From assembly GCA_003224055.1 (NCBI GenBank), contig QHYE01000024.1:1-64000 (forward strand): a DNA stretch of 64,000 bases, read 5' to 3'. Source of the stretch: Acidobacteriota bacterium. Its GTDB lineage: Bacteria > Acidobacteriota > Terriglobia > Acidiferrales > UBA7541. Every line of letters starts with the position of its first letter. Position 1 is the first letter of the stretch. Both the position numbers and the translations under genes were made by a program. The notes beneath the pieces were generated by a model that made no database searches, was not told the origin of the DNA, and saw nothing but the letters and a program-made list of their open reading frames with translations. Shown here piece by piece: positions 43,770-52,888 of this stretch.

Positions 43770-44190
43770 CGCAAACTGTGGAGCGGGATCGCCCCACCAC
43801 TTCGCGGAAGGAATTGCTACCCGCGCGTGGCTATCCACGATAGTTTCCGAGTTGTCGACAATCCGGGAGTTGTAGATCTTCAGCCAACACTGCGCCGTTC
43901 GTGGAGAGTAACCCGCCGTCGCAGAAAGAAACCTGCAGAAAGCGTCTCGGCAAGTTTATGACAAAGGCTCTGCCGGTCTGTCCCAGGCATTTCGCTTCCC
44001 GTATTGGTGACGGCGCGAAAAGGAAATACTTCTCGTACACAGGTGAGTAGAACTGATCGTTCAGCGACCTTGGCTCACGCGAAGATATTACCAGATGCGG
44101 GACGTCATAGATTGAGATTCTCCTTGACATTGACAGCTCCATAGGGCAGCCTGCCGACCATCTCAAGGCACAACGAGCGCAGCCCAGAGC
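43770..44190. other. Gap upstream of a truncated gene
   Basis: About 420 bases. The minus ORF 43831..44166 has no domain I can name. The right end merges into the in-frame upstream part of the choice-of-anchor gene (GTTSAAQSVTLTN) without the usual N-terminal strands. This looks like a deletion junction, but no repeat marks it. Confidence 0.4.
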
Positions 44191-45281
44191 GTGACCTTGA
44201 CGAATACTGGCAGCGGGACCTTAACCATTACTGGCTTCTCGTTCGCTGGCACGAACCCCTCCGACTTCACCTTGTCGTCCACCGGCTGCAAACAGAGTCA
44301 GAGCCTCGCGGTCGGCGCGAGTTGCGCGTTCGGCATCGCGTTCGCGCCGCAGGCCGTTGGAAACCGTTCAGCGACTCTACAGATTACTGACAACTCCGCA
44401 CAAAGTCCGCGGAGTGTGACACTAACCGGCGTGGGCCTTGCCCCGCCCACTGTGGCGCTCTCGCCGACAAGCCTGAACTTCGCAGCTCAAATCGTCGACA
44501 GCACGAGTCCCGGGCAATCCGTCACACTCACCACAAGCGGCAGCGGGACTCTGGCTATCGTCTCGATTAGCACCACCACCAGCGATTTCGGAGCTAGCAA
44601 CAATTGCGGCAACAGCGTGGCCGGAGGAGCGACCTGCACCATCACGGTCACATTCACGCCCACCGCCGCTGGCGGCAGAGCGGGGACGATCGTCATCGCG
44701 AGTAACGCCGCAAACGGCACGCAGATGGTCTCCCTTTCGGGGCCGGGAACGGATTTTTCCATATCTCCTGCTGCGGGCTCACCTAACTCCGCGACTATCA
44801 CTGCGGGCCAGTCGGCAACATATACGGTGAGCGCTTCAGGCGCGAGCGGGTTTAGTGGGACGGTGTCCTTTTCTTGCTCGGACCTAGCTTTTCAATCCAG
44901 TTGCAGCGTCTCTCCCAACTCGGTGATGGTGAACGGCACGACCGCTCAAAACGCGACAGTTACGGTCACAACGACAGCCCGATCTGCCCTGCCACCGCGC
45001 TGGCGCCCGCCAATTCTTCCGCCAAACTTGCGTGTTACGCCAGGGCTGCTGCTATTACTGAGCCTGGTGATACTGACCAGGGCGCTTCGGCGGCGATCCC
45101 GCAGGCGGCGAGCCTGGGTCGGGCTGGCAGCAATGCTGATTGCTGCCGCGCTCTTCTTTGGCTGCGGCGGAGGAGCGTCTCCTCCACAAAACGGCACTCC
45201 GGCAGGAACTTACACGATCACGGTAAGCGCCACGTCCGCAGGGGTAACCCGCTCAACATGCTGAGCCTGACGGTGAGGTAA
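44191..45281 (+). pseudogene. Choice-of-anchor D (ASPM-SPD2-Hydin) protein, 5'-truncated and frameshifted
   Basis: About 360 aa in the damaged frame. Two ASPM-SPD-2-Hydin-like domains are visible (VTLTNTGSGTLTITGFSFAGTNPSDFTL; SLNFAAQIVDSTSPGQSVTLTTSGSGTLAI), then an Ig-like repeat (TVSASGASGFSGTVSFSCSDL), a transmembrane helix (VTPGLLLLLSLVILTRA) and a lipobox-like LFFGC. The first domain lacks its N-terminal strand and no signal peptide precedes it, so the 5' end is missing. At the 3' end the frame ends RSTC, but dropping to the next frame restores RSTMLSLTVR and a TAA at 45281, which points to a one-base deletion near 45258. Both lesions indicate a decaying surface protein. Confidence 0.75.
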
Positions 45282-45371
45282 GGGTAGCGGATGAAATTGA
45301 AAAAGCAGATTCTCGAAACCTCATTTCACTACGGGCTCAGCCGGGAAGAGATTGGTCCAGGAGGTCTCCCA

Positions 45372-46613
45372 ATGCCTCGGAAGTTGAGATGTCTTGCTTA
45401 TTTGCTTTTTGCAGTTTGCATCGCTTTCTTACCGGCGCAGGGCCAGGTGTGACAAACGCCGAGCGGCGCTCACACCAGGCCATGCGTGATCGTCCTTGGA
45501 GTGAACGGAGCTGAATGGGATATCCTCCGTCCGCTGTTGGTTCGAGGGGAGATGCCCAACCTGGCCCGAGTGATCGCGCGAGGGATCTCCGGCAAGATGC
45601 GTACGATATCCGCGCCAAACTGTCCAAAGATCTATTCCATTTTTGAAACCAGCACACCACCCGAAGAGAATGGGATCACGGGGTTCATCGTGCGCGGGAC
45701 AACCGCCAATACCGGCATGCTGAGAACCGAGCCGCTCTGGTCGCTCTTGTCGAATAGCGGGGTCACCGTGGGGATGGCAAACGTGCCTGCCACGTTTCCG
45801 GTGAAGCCGGTGAACGGATACATGATCAGCGGCATGCTTACCCGCGGCAAGAATTGCGAGGACGGCCTGCTATGCTCGCCGAAGCTTTCTGAAGTGCAGG
45901 GCGGAGACGCTGTTTATCCGCCCACGATGGTGGCAGAGCTGGAGTCAAACGTCGGGGATTTTCTGATCGATTGCGCCCGCATGCCTGCGGCGAAAGATTT
46001 CCTCGGACACGAAGTCGCAGCCGTTTACGAATGGTTGGCGCGGGTATCCGCGACGCGTGACCAGCAGAGAAAGCTGTTCGACTACTTGCTGACGAACCAC
46101 CCGACCGATTTCACTTTCCTGGTTCAATCTTGCGAAGACCGCGTGGGCCATTGGCTCTATCCTATCCAGCCGTACAACGTGGGCTATAATCCGAAGCTTC
46201 ACACGATTCAGGTGAACGCTTTCCCGGATCAGTATCGCGCCCTGGATAAAGTTCTGGGAACTATCCTGAAGCATGTGGACGAGAACACCAACCTATTCAT
46301 CATCTCCGACCATGGCATCAAGCCGCTGCGCGAGAGGGAGTCCCACGACGCGCATAAGGACCACGCCGGCACTACCCCCATTATCGCGAAACACGACTTC
46401 GAGGATGGTGACGAGGTCCCGGGCGTGTTTGTGGCCATGGGGCCAGGCATCAAGAAGGGCGCTCGCATTATGGGACTGCCCATGAGCATCTTCGACATCG
46501 CACCTACCATCCTGCACATCTACAGCACCCCAGTGCCGACACGGATGAGGGGGCGAGTACTGACGGAGATCTTTGAAGACACTAAGGGCGCAAATGTAGT
46601 TTCCGTCCGTTAG
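45372..46613 (+). pseudogene. Exported type I phosphodiesterase/alkaline-phosphatase-fold protein with in-frame TGA
   Basis: ATG 45372 has an excellent GGAGGT site and encodes a signal peptide (LRCLAYLLFAVCIAFLPAQGQ). Codon 27 is TGA (45450). The same frame then continues without break through QTPSGAHTRPCVIVLGVNGAEWDILRPLLVRGEMPNLARV to 46613. The track ORF from GTG 45486 is therefore the mature part of a 413-codon gene. The fold is PF01663-like: PPEENGITGF, FTFLVQSCEDRVGHW, LFIISDHGIK. The first metal ligand reads GVNG rather than the usual GxDG, so activity is doubtful. Unless the stop is read through, no exported protein is made; restart at 45486 would give a cytoplasmic form. Confidence 0.75.
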
Positions 46614-46728
46614 CGTGTGGAGCATTGCGCCTATCACTACCGGCCGCAGTGCGCAGGATCATCAAGAGAAAAGGATGCGGCAGAGCGTCACATCATGTCA
46701 CGCTCTGCCGGAGATAGGTCCGTTCTCG

Positions 46729-47631
46729 CTATTGCAAAGGTTGCTGTGGCAAAGGCTCGTCAGGATTCGCCGGAGGGCTGGCAGGAGCAGGACTCTCTAC
46801 CGGTATTTTCTGAGAGGCGGGCGTCAGGCTTGGAGTAAGCTCCGAATTTCTATACTTCGGAGCACTCACGTATCCGCTCACGCGGTCTCGGTCAATTTTG
46901 TTGATGACCACTTGCACGGGTTGCGGATCATCCGTGCGGTGGATCCAGATCGGTTCATAGAGGTTTACTTTTTTCTTGCTGAGTTGGTTGTCGTCAACGA
47001 TCATCGCCAGATCGAAGCTCTTGTGCTTGGTGTCCGCTTTGCGCAGAGAGAGCATCAGCGGCCCGTAGCGTTGGAACTGCTTCGATTTCGGCAGGTTGAA
47101 TTCGACGTAGTTCCGTTCTCCCCGTTTTTGCAGGACGACGAGTTCCTCGTGAGTCCTGGCGATGGACCCGTTCAAATCGTCCCGCGTCGCGCTCAAATTT
47201 CCTTCCAGGTCCGAGCGCGTCTTGGCGACGTCGTCTTGCGTGGCTTTGAGCTGCTTTTGCTGGTCTTCCATCCGCGCCTGAAGTTCTTTCAGCCGCTTGC
47301 TCTCCACCGCGCTGTGCTTGCCGGCGGCTTGTTTTGCCGGGGTGTTCGCTTGTGCAGCCGCTGCCGCCGCGGCCTGCTGCGCGATGGTGACTTCATTCAG
47401 CTTTCCAGTCAGCGATTCGATTTGCCCTTGCAGTTGGCCAACCGTCGCGGTCATCTGTTCCTGTTTTCCCGTCAACTGGCCAACCAGTGTCTGCTGGTGG
47501 TACCCATAACCCACAGCAAGACACGCGGCCACGATCGCTGTTCCCGCTGCAATCGCGAGCCAGCGGGCGGTGCTTGTGCCTGATGGATTTTCCGGCTCTT
47601 CTCTTTCCATTCTGTCTCGATACTCTTCCAT
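46729..47631 (-). CDS. Membrane-anchored coiled-coil protein
   Basis: 300 aa from ATG 47631 (GAGGGTCGCA upstream); the track start at 47673 adds 14 residues. One transmembrane helix at about residues 22-46 (ARWLAIAAGTAIVAACLAVGYGY), then a long coiled coil (about 50-165, rich in Gln, Glu, Lys and Ala), then a compact C-terminal domain (NYVEFNLPKSKQFQRYGPLMLSLRKADTKHKSFDLAMIVDDNQLSKKKVNLYEPIWI) and a Pro-rich tail. The domain would be periplasmic. Function unknown. Confidence 0.8.
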   Translation of the reverse strand: MEEYRDRMEREEPENPSGTSTARWLAIAAGTAIVAACLAVGYGYHQQTLVGQLTGKQEQMTATVGQLQGQIESLTGKLNEVTIAQQAAAAAAAQANTPAKQAAGKHSAVESKRLKELQARMEDQQKQLKATQDDVAKTRSDLEGNLSATRDDLNGSIARTHEELVVLQKRGERNYVEFNLPKSKQFQRYGPLMLSLRKADTKHKSFDLAMIVDDNQLSKKKVNLYEPIWIHRTDDPQPVQVVINKIDRDRVSGYVSAPKYRNSELTPSLTPASQKIPVESPAPASPPANPDEPLPQQPLQ

Positions 47632-48172
47632 TGCGACCCTCCCGTGCCTCATTTTTCTCACAACGATGGACAAATCTTCACTGCAATCTGCAGCAGCAGC
47701 CGAATGGGCGGATGACAGCCGGCCACGAGATCACCTGAGACGGACAGGTCCATCCCAGCTTCCATTTCGCAAGAGCGTTGCCGTGGCGAGTCTATTTCGC
47801 TCTACTGTAAGTCCAGTTCTGCCAACACTTAACAAGGCATGGTCGCCGCACGCGATTTCTTGACCGGTACTAGACCCTGCATTTTTTCCTGGCGACCAGC
47901 CGACTCTTACCAGGTGGTAGCTTGGTGGGATTCTCCGATTTATCTCCAAGTGCGTTGCTCCGGCTCTTTCCCTGTGCTAGCATCCGCGTCGTCAGGAGAT
48001 CGGACCAGGGAAACTTTGCAGGACCTTCGCCCCCGCCCCACGGGGACCCAGGTGCAGTGGCCACGTTCTCCTCCCTCAGTTCCAACTTGCCCGGCGCAGG
48101 CCCGCGCCCGAATTCTGCTGGACGGACCTCGCCATGCCGACCGCTTTGCGGTCGCCAGAGCCAGGAGGCTTT
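47632..48172. other. Divergent intergenic region before the EF-G-like gene
   Basis: About 540 bases with no gene. A candidate promoter for the EF-G-like gene is TTGCTC (47955-47960), 17 bases, TAGCAT (47978-47983), leaving a leader of about 180 bases. No riboswitch fold is recognised in that leader. Confidence 0.45.
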
Positions 48173-50314
48173 ATGAAGAGCTATCTCACCAAGGACATTC
48201 GAAACGTTGGCATTGTCGGCCACGGCGGCACCGGGAAGACGCAACTGGTGTCGTCGTTGCTCTACACCGCGGGGATGACGCCGCGCTGGGGAAAAGTTGC
48301 GGAAGGCAGCACGACCACGGACTGGGACGAAGAAGAAATCGCGCGCAAGATTTCCATTCAAACCGGCCTCTCCTACGCCGAGTGGGCCGCCACACCGACT
48401 ACCCCCTCCGGTTCTTCCGAAAGAGTCAAAATCAATTTAATCGATCTCCCGGGCTATTCCACCTTCATCACCGAAACGAAAGCGTCGCTGATCGCCGCGG
48501 ATGCCGCGCTCATCACCGTGGACGCGCACGTGGGCGCGCAGGTCACTACCGAAAAAGTCTGGGATTATTGCACGGAATACGACATTCCCCGCGCGTTCGT
48601 GCTCACCTGGATGGACCGCGAGCTCTCGAGCTTCGAACGCTCCATGGAATCGTTGGAGCAGGTTTTTGGGCGCAACGTCGTGGCACTGCAGCTACCGATC
48701 GGCGCGGAACGAGGATTCCGCGGGGTCATCGATCTGGTGGCCATGAAGGCCCATATCTACAAGCCCGATGGCGACGGCAAGCCCTCGATTGAAGAAATTC
48801 CCGCCGCTCTGGCCGACGACGCCAAGGAAGCGCACGAAAAGCTGGTCGAGATGATCGCCGAAGGCGACGACGAAATGATGGAAGAGTTTTTCCGCGAAGG
48901 TACCATTCCGATCCACGACCTGATCCCCGCGGTCCGCAAGGCGATCGTGGCCGAAAAAATCTTTCCTGTCTTGATGGTTTCCTCGCTGCACAACATTGGC
49001 ACCGCCAGCCTGCTCACCTTTCTTACCGACGCCTTCCCGCATCCCGACGAGCATGCGCAGGTCGGATATAAGGATCCCGAAGACAAAGGCGACCGCGTCG
49101 AACGCAAGTATGACGACAGCCAGCCGCTATCGCTTTTCGTTTTCAAAACGCTCGCCGATCCTTTTGCCGGCCGCATCAACTATTTCAAAGTAAAGAGCGG
49201 CGTGCTGAAAAACGACGCCACGCTCAACAATTACAACCGCGGCACCCAGGAACGCTTCCAGCACATCCAGGTCGTGCAGGGCAAGCAGTTAACGGAAGTC
49301 GGCGACCTGCACGCCGGGGATATCGGGGCCATCGCCAAACTGAAAGAAACAACCACCGGCGAAACGCTCGGCGACAAAGTTTCGCCAATCTACTACAGCC
49401 CCGCGCGTTTGCCGGAACCCTCAATCACCTTCGCGATCGAGCCGAAAACCCGCGCCGATGAAGATAAAATCGGTGTCTCCATTCACAAGATTCTCGAAGA
49501 GGATGCGGCGCTGCGCTTCATGCGCGATCCGCAAACGAAAGAATTTCTCCTGGCCGGCTCCGGCCAGCAGCACATTGAGGTCGTGGTCGCCAAACTGCAC
49601 AAGCGCTATCACGTGGACCTCACCCTCAAGCCACCGAAGGTGCCCTATCGCGAAACCATTCGCGGCAAGGCCGACGCGGAAGGCAAACACAAAAAACAGT
49701 CCGGCGGCCACGGGCAGTTCGGGGTTTGCCGCATCAAGATGGAACCCATCGAGCGCGGCAAGGGCGTCGAGTTCGTGGACGACGTTTTTGGCGGTGCCAT
49801 ACCGCGGAACTGGATTCCGTCTGTCGAAAAGGGCATTCGCGACGCCGCCGCCCGCGGCTATCTCGCGGGCTTCCCCGTCGTCGACTTCCGCGCCGTGCTC
49901 TATGACGGCAAGTATCACGACGTGGATTCATCGGACATGGCGTTCAAGATCGCCGGCTCGCTGGCATTCAAGGAAGCCATGAAGCAGGCGCGGCCCGCGC
50001 TCCTCGAACCTGTCATGCATGTGGAAGTGTATGCGCCCGATCAATACTCCGGGGACCTGATGGGCGACCTCAGTTCACGCCGCGGCCGGATTGCCGGGAG
50101 CGAGGCCCGCGGTCACAACGTCATCATCAAGGCGCAAGTGCCGCTCGCGGAAATGCTCTCCTACGCCAACGACCTCACTTCCAAAACGCAGGGGCGGGCC
50201 ACGTATTCGATGGAGTTTTCACACTACGACTATGTGCCCAATGAGCTCGCGGAAAAAGTGATCGCCACGCACAAGGCCGCGCACGGAGAGCAACTCGTCG
50301 AAGAAGAAGCGTGA
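48173..50314 (+). CDS. EF-G-like translational GTPase (EF-G2/FusA2 type)
   Basis: 713 aa from ATG 48173 (CCAGGAGGCTTT upstream); the track start at 48134 lacks a site. It has the five-domain EF-G layout: G domain with P-loop GHGGTGKT (16-23), G3 DLPGY (91-95), G4-position TWMD (145-148), domain II ([22 protein letters not shown]), domains III-V with [39 protein letters not shown] and [22 protein letters not shown]. The canonical DTPGH His is Tyr and the canonical NKxD reads TWMD, so this is not the housekeeping factor. EF-G paralogues of this kind have been linked to ribosome recycling or stress; the role here is unknown. Confidence 0.92.
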   Translation: MKSYLTKDIRNVGIVGHGGTGKTQLVSSLLYTAGMTPRWGKVAEGSTTTDWDEEEIARKISIQTGLSYAEWAATPTTPSGSSERVKINLIDLPGYSTFITETKASLIAADAALITVDAHVGAQVTTEKVWDYCTEYDIPRAFVLTWMDRELSSFERSMESLEQVFGRNVVALQLPIGAERGFRGVIDLVAMKAHIYKPDGDGKPSIEEIPAALADDAKEAHEKLVEMIAEGDDEMMEEFFREGTIPIHDLIPAVRKAIVAEKIFPVLMVSSLHNIGTASLLTFLTDAFPHPDEHAQVGYKDPEDKGDRVERKYDDSQPLSLFVFKTLADPFAGRINYFKVKSGVLKNDATLNNYNRGTQERFQHIQVVQGKQLTEVGDLHAGDIGAIAKLKETTTGETLGDKVSPIYYSPARLPEPSITFAIEPKTRADEDKIGVSIHKILEEDAALRFMRDPQTKEFLLAGSGQQHIEVVVAKLHKRYHVDLTLKPPKVPYRETIRGKADAEGKHKKQSGGHGQFGVCRIKMEPIERGKGVEFVDDVFGGAIPRNWIPSVEKGIRDAAARGYLAGFPVVDFRAVLYDGKYHDVDSSDMAFKIAGSLAFKEAMKQARPALLEPVMHVEVYAPDQYSGDLMGDLSSRRGRIAGSEARGHNVIIKAQVPLAEMLSYANDLTSKTQGRATYSMEFSHYDYVPNELAEKVIATHKAAHGEQLVEEEA

Positions 50315-50360
50315 TGATTTCGTTTTGACCGGGCTCAAGGCCATGCTCCTGCGCCCTGTG

Positions 50361-50374
50361 CTATACTTGTATAG
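50361..50374. promoter_or_regulatory. Palindrome over the -10 of the toxin-antitoxin operon
   Basis: CTATAC-TT-GTATAG is a perfect 14-base palindrome that includes TATACT, a good -10 element preceded by TG, 11 bases before the antitoxin start. This is where a ribbon-helix-helix antitoxin would bind for autorepression. Confidence 0.6.
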
Positions 50375-50384
50375 CGAGGTGCTT

Positions 50385-50609
50385 ATGCTTGCCATCCGGC
50401 TTCCGCAGTCCATTGAAAAACGCCTTGAAAAGCTGGCCCGCCGCACCGGGCGCACCAAAACCTACTATGTCCGTGAGGCCATCCTCCAACATCTCGATGA
50501 TCTGGAGGATATCTATTTCGCCGAACAGGCGCTGGAGCGCGTTCGCAGCGGCGAGGAGCGCACCATTCCTCTCAAAGACGTATTGGAACGTCATGGCCTG
50601 GAAGGTTGA
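50385..50609 (+). CDS. RHH antitoxin (RelB/DinJ-like)
   Basis: 74 aa from ATG 50385 with GAGGTG upstream. The N-terminal ribbon-helix-helix [42 protein letters not shown] is textbook; the C-terminal 30 residues ([30 protein letters not shown]) form the toxin-binding tail. The palindrome upstream fits autorepression. The stop overlaps the toxin start by 17 bases. Confidence 0.9.
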   Translation: MLAIRLPQSIEKRLEKLARRTGRTKTYYVREAILQHLDDLEDIYFAEQALERVRSGEERTIPLKDVLERHGLEG

Positions 50610-50862
50610 ACTGTCCGCCACGGCGGAGAGGGAACTCAGCAAACTCGACCCACAGCAGAGCAAGCGTATCCTGAAATTCCTTCAAGAACGAATCGCCAAA
50701 CTGGACAATCCGCGCAGCATCGGAAAAGCGCCGCAAGGTTCGCGTCTCGGGGAATTTTGGAAATACCGCCTGGGCCATTACCGGCTCATTTGCAAAATAG
50801 AAGACGAACGTCTGCTAGTGCTGGTCCTCCGCGTTGGCCATCGCAAAGAAATCTATCACTAA
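50593..50862 (+). CDS. RelE/ParE-superfamily toxin
   Basis: 89 aa from ATG 50593 ([37 protein letters not shown]). The RelE fold is clear, with basic and aromatic active-site candidates in [36 protein letters not shown]. RelE-type members cut mRNA on the ribosome, ParE-type inhibit gyrase; the conserved RxGxYR and HRKEIY pattern favours RelE. Translationally coupled to the antitoxin. Confidence 0.9.
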   Translation: MAWKVELSATAERELSKLDPQQSKRILKFLQERIAKLDNPRSIGKAPQGSRLGEFWKYRLGHYRLICKIEDERLLVLVLRVGHRKEIYH

Positions 50863-50886
50863 ACTTTCCATGCCAAGGAACGGAAG

Positions 50887-51867
50887 CTACTTGGCCGCGA
50901 CTGCCTGCAGAAGTTTCTGTCGAGCTGCCTGCGTTTCGATTCGGGCGTCGTTGATCCGCGTCAGCGATGGGATCGAATCCCGAAAAAATGGATGCAGTGT
51001 TTTGGCGGAGTCCTGAAGGGTTTTTAGCCTTTCACTTGCCGCGTCCGGCGGGAGCCGCAGCGCTTCTTCCACCGAGTTCATGAACTTGCGATAGGCAGCA
51101 ATCTCCGCAGCTTTCGGCACCGTGAAATTTTCCGGCGCCGGCGTCTCCATCAGTTCCTTGTAGTAGGCCGCCGGGTTCGCCGCTTTTCCCATCTCTGTAA
51201 TTGCAACTTCACCGGCTATTTCCTCATACCACATGGCCTGTCCCCAGTCGAAACCGGTTTCTGGAACGGCGCGAATCGCGGCGACAACTTGGCTGCGTTG
51301 CCTTGCGTCCAGGGCGCCGCTCTGGGCGGCTTTGGTCAGCGGTCGCAGTTCGTCGGCCAGCGCGGCGTTCGCCACAAGCGTCGCAAGCAGACTGCCGCCT
51401 CTAGCCAGATGCTGTGAAAACCGGATTCCAGCAAGCCACGTATCCACGGCCTTCTGAGTGTCGCCCTTTGCTGCAAGACGCATACCGTAAAGTGTGTTCA
51501 ACCTCCCCAATGCGCGCGCTGACATTTGCAAAAAGGGAATCGGAGTGCGAGGTCCCAGGCTGTACTCGAGCCCCCAGTCGCATTCCGGAAGTTTCGCGGC
51601 GCGCTGCATGATCCCAATAGACTCCATGTTGACATCCACGATGGGACCGAGCTTGGTTTCATCCCACGCTCCTTCACCGCTCATTGTTTTCCCCAGGAGA
51701 TCGGCGATGGACTTGTCGGCGCCGGTATCGTGCAGTTCGGCAAAAGCCATCCAGTAGCGAAGCGCTGCGTTTTTTGTCTCGGCCGGGAGCTTGGTCTGTC
51801 CAAACGTGGTAACGGCGCTAGTGAGAACAAACACGGTAGCAACCGCCAATCTCTTCGAAAGCGTCAT
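50887..51867 (-). CDS. Exported hypothetical protein, helical
   Basis: 326 aa from ATG 51867 with a signal peptide (RLAVATVFVLTSAVTTFGQT). The mature part is alpha-helical with a central LNTLYGMRLAAKGDTQKAVDTWLAGIRFSQHLARGGSLLATLVANAALADEL and no enzyme motif. It lies 19 bases after a short membrane protein and an ECF sigma gene on the same strand, so it is probably cotranscribed. No family recognised. Confidence 0.75.
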   Translation of the reverse strand: MTLSKRLAVATVFVLTSAVTTFGQTKLPAETKNAALRYWMAFAELHDTGADKSIADLLGKTMSGEGAWDETKLGPIVDVNMESIGIMQRAAKLPECDWGLEYSLGPRTPIPFLQMSARALGRLNTLYGMRLAAKGDTQKAVDTWLAGIRFSQHLARGGSLLATLVANAALADELRPLTKAAQSGALDARQRSQVVAAIRAVPETGFDWGQAMWYEEIAGEVAITEMGKAANPAAYYKELMETPAPENFTVPKAAEIAAYRKFMNSVEEALRLPPDAASERLKTLQDSAKTLHPFFRDSIPSLTRINDARIETQAARQKLLQAVAAK

Positions 51868-51886
51868 TTTCTTTCTCTCCTATGAG

Positions 51887-52270
51887 TTATTCCTTGCCGA
51901 GAATACGCAACGCGCTGTCTTTACGATCGAAGCGTGGCAACCGGTTCTTTTGAGCCGCTACCAGCGCAGCATCCAAACCCGCCGGGTTCTCCACGGCGAG
52001 GTGAGTCAAGACCACAATGGAGAGTGGACGCCGTGGCCTTTGCTGTTCCGAAACAACGGGACGGTTACTTGTCACATTCCGGGCTTCTTGGCCCGCTGGC
52101 TTCTGCCGCACCGACCACAGCCAAGCGCCCAGGGCGATCGTAATCGCAGCTGCCGCGGCGAGGCAGCGCGGCCAAACTTGCCGATGGATAGCAGGTTCCG
52201 GCAGGGCGCGCGGCCGCCGCGGCTGGAATTCACCCAGATACTTTTCAAATCGTTCGTCGAGGTTTTCCAC
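51887..52270 (-). CDS. Short single-pass membrane protein, putative anti-sigma-like
   Basis: 127 aa from GTG 52270, chosen because GAGGAGT precedes it; a GTG at 52285 would overlap the sigma stop. The N-terminal 35 residues are cytoplasmic (ENLDERFEKYLGEFQPRRPRALPEP), followed by a helix CLAAAAAITIALGAWLWSV and a periplasmic tail. Position immediately after an ECF sigma gene suggests an anti-sigma role, but no zinc-binding HxxxCxxC is present, so this is inference. Confidence 0.65.
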   Translation of the reverse strand: MENLDERFEKYLGEFQPRRPRALPEPAIHRQVWPRCLAAAAAITIALGAWLWSVRQKPAGQEARNVTSNRPVVSEQQRPRRPLSIVVLTHLAVENPAGLDAALVAAQKNRLPRFDRKDSALRILGKE

Positions 52271-52281
52271 GCTCAGACTCC

Positions 52282-52797
52282 TCACTCTTTGCGGTACGGC
52301 CGCAGCTTTTCTCGTAATTTGTCCAGCGCGTAGCGGTAACGCGACGCGACGGTATTTAGCGGCGCGCCCGTCGCGGCGGCTGCCTCTTCCAGGGTCAAGC
52401 CGCTCCAAATTCGCATCACAACCACTTCGCGTTGTTCTTCCGGCAATTCTTCCAGCGCTTTCTCTAAAGTCAGCGCCGCTTCGATGTTTCCGCCGCGATG
52501 TTTGAAAACGCCGAGTTGCGGATCCAGAGGCGTATCCCTCTGCCCGTTTCTTCGCGTGTTCAAGGCCGCGTTGCGCACCGCGCGATACACATACGCAACC
52601 GGCACATCGGGCATTTCGACTTCCGGGCTCAACAAGCGGAGGAATACCTGATGCACCACGTCCTCCGCCGCTGCGGCATCCGTCACAAACGAGCGCGCGT
52701 AAGCGACCAGCGCGGGCCCGTGCTGGTCATACAGATGACGCACTTCCGCGGCGCTCAATTTCTTATCGCCCAATCTGGCCGTCCGTTCGCGATCCAA
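52282..52797 (-). CDS. ECF-type RNA polymerase sigma factor
   Basis: 171 aa; the track start at 52797 is a TTG and the true start is not certain. Region 2 is visible as VRHLYDQHGPALVAYARSFVTDAAAAEDVVHQVFLRLL and region 4 as LEELPEEQREVVVMRIWSGLTLEEAAAATGAPLNTVASRYRYALDKLREKL. It would direct transcription of a stress or envelope regulon, possibly its own operon with the two downstream genes. Confidence 0.92.
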   Translation of the reverse strand: MDRERTARLGDKKLSAAEVRHLYDQHGPALVAYARSFVTDAAAAEDVVHQVFLRLLSPEVEMPDVPVAYVYRAVRNAALNTRRNGQRDTPLDPQLGVFKHRGGNIEAALTLEKALEELPEEQREVVVMRIWSGLTLEEAAAATGAPLNTVASRYRYALDKLREKLRPYRKE

Positions 52798-52888
52798 ATC
52801 TATGACACGCGAGCCCGCCCAAATTGTCTAGCCCGCATGCCAATTTGGAGGCTTTTTTTCTTTCGCCCCAAGGCGCACACTCTTTTCC

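Noticed and set aside
43831-44166. 111-aa minus-strand ORF in the gap before the choice-of-anchor gene
   Set aside because: No family, no ribosome site and odd composition; left as unexplained non-coding sequence.
48173-50314. Tetracycline ribosomal-protection protein
   Set aside because: Domain order and motifs are those of EF-G-like factors; the tet(M)-type hallmarks are not seen.
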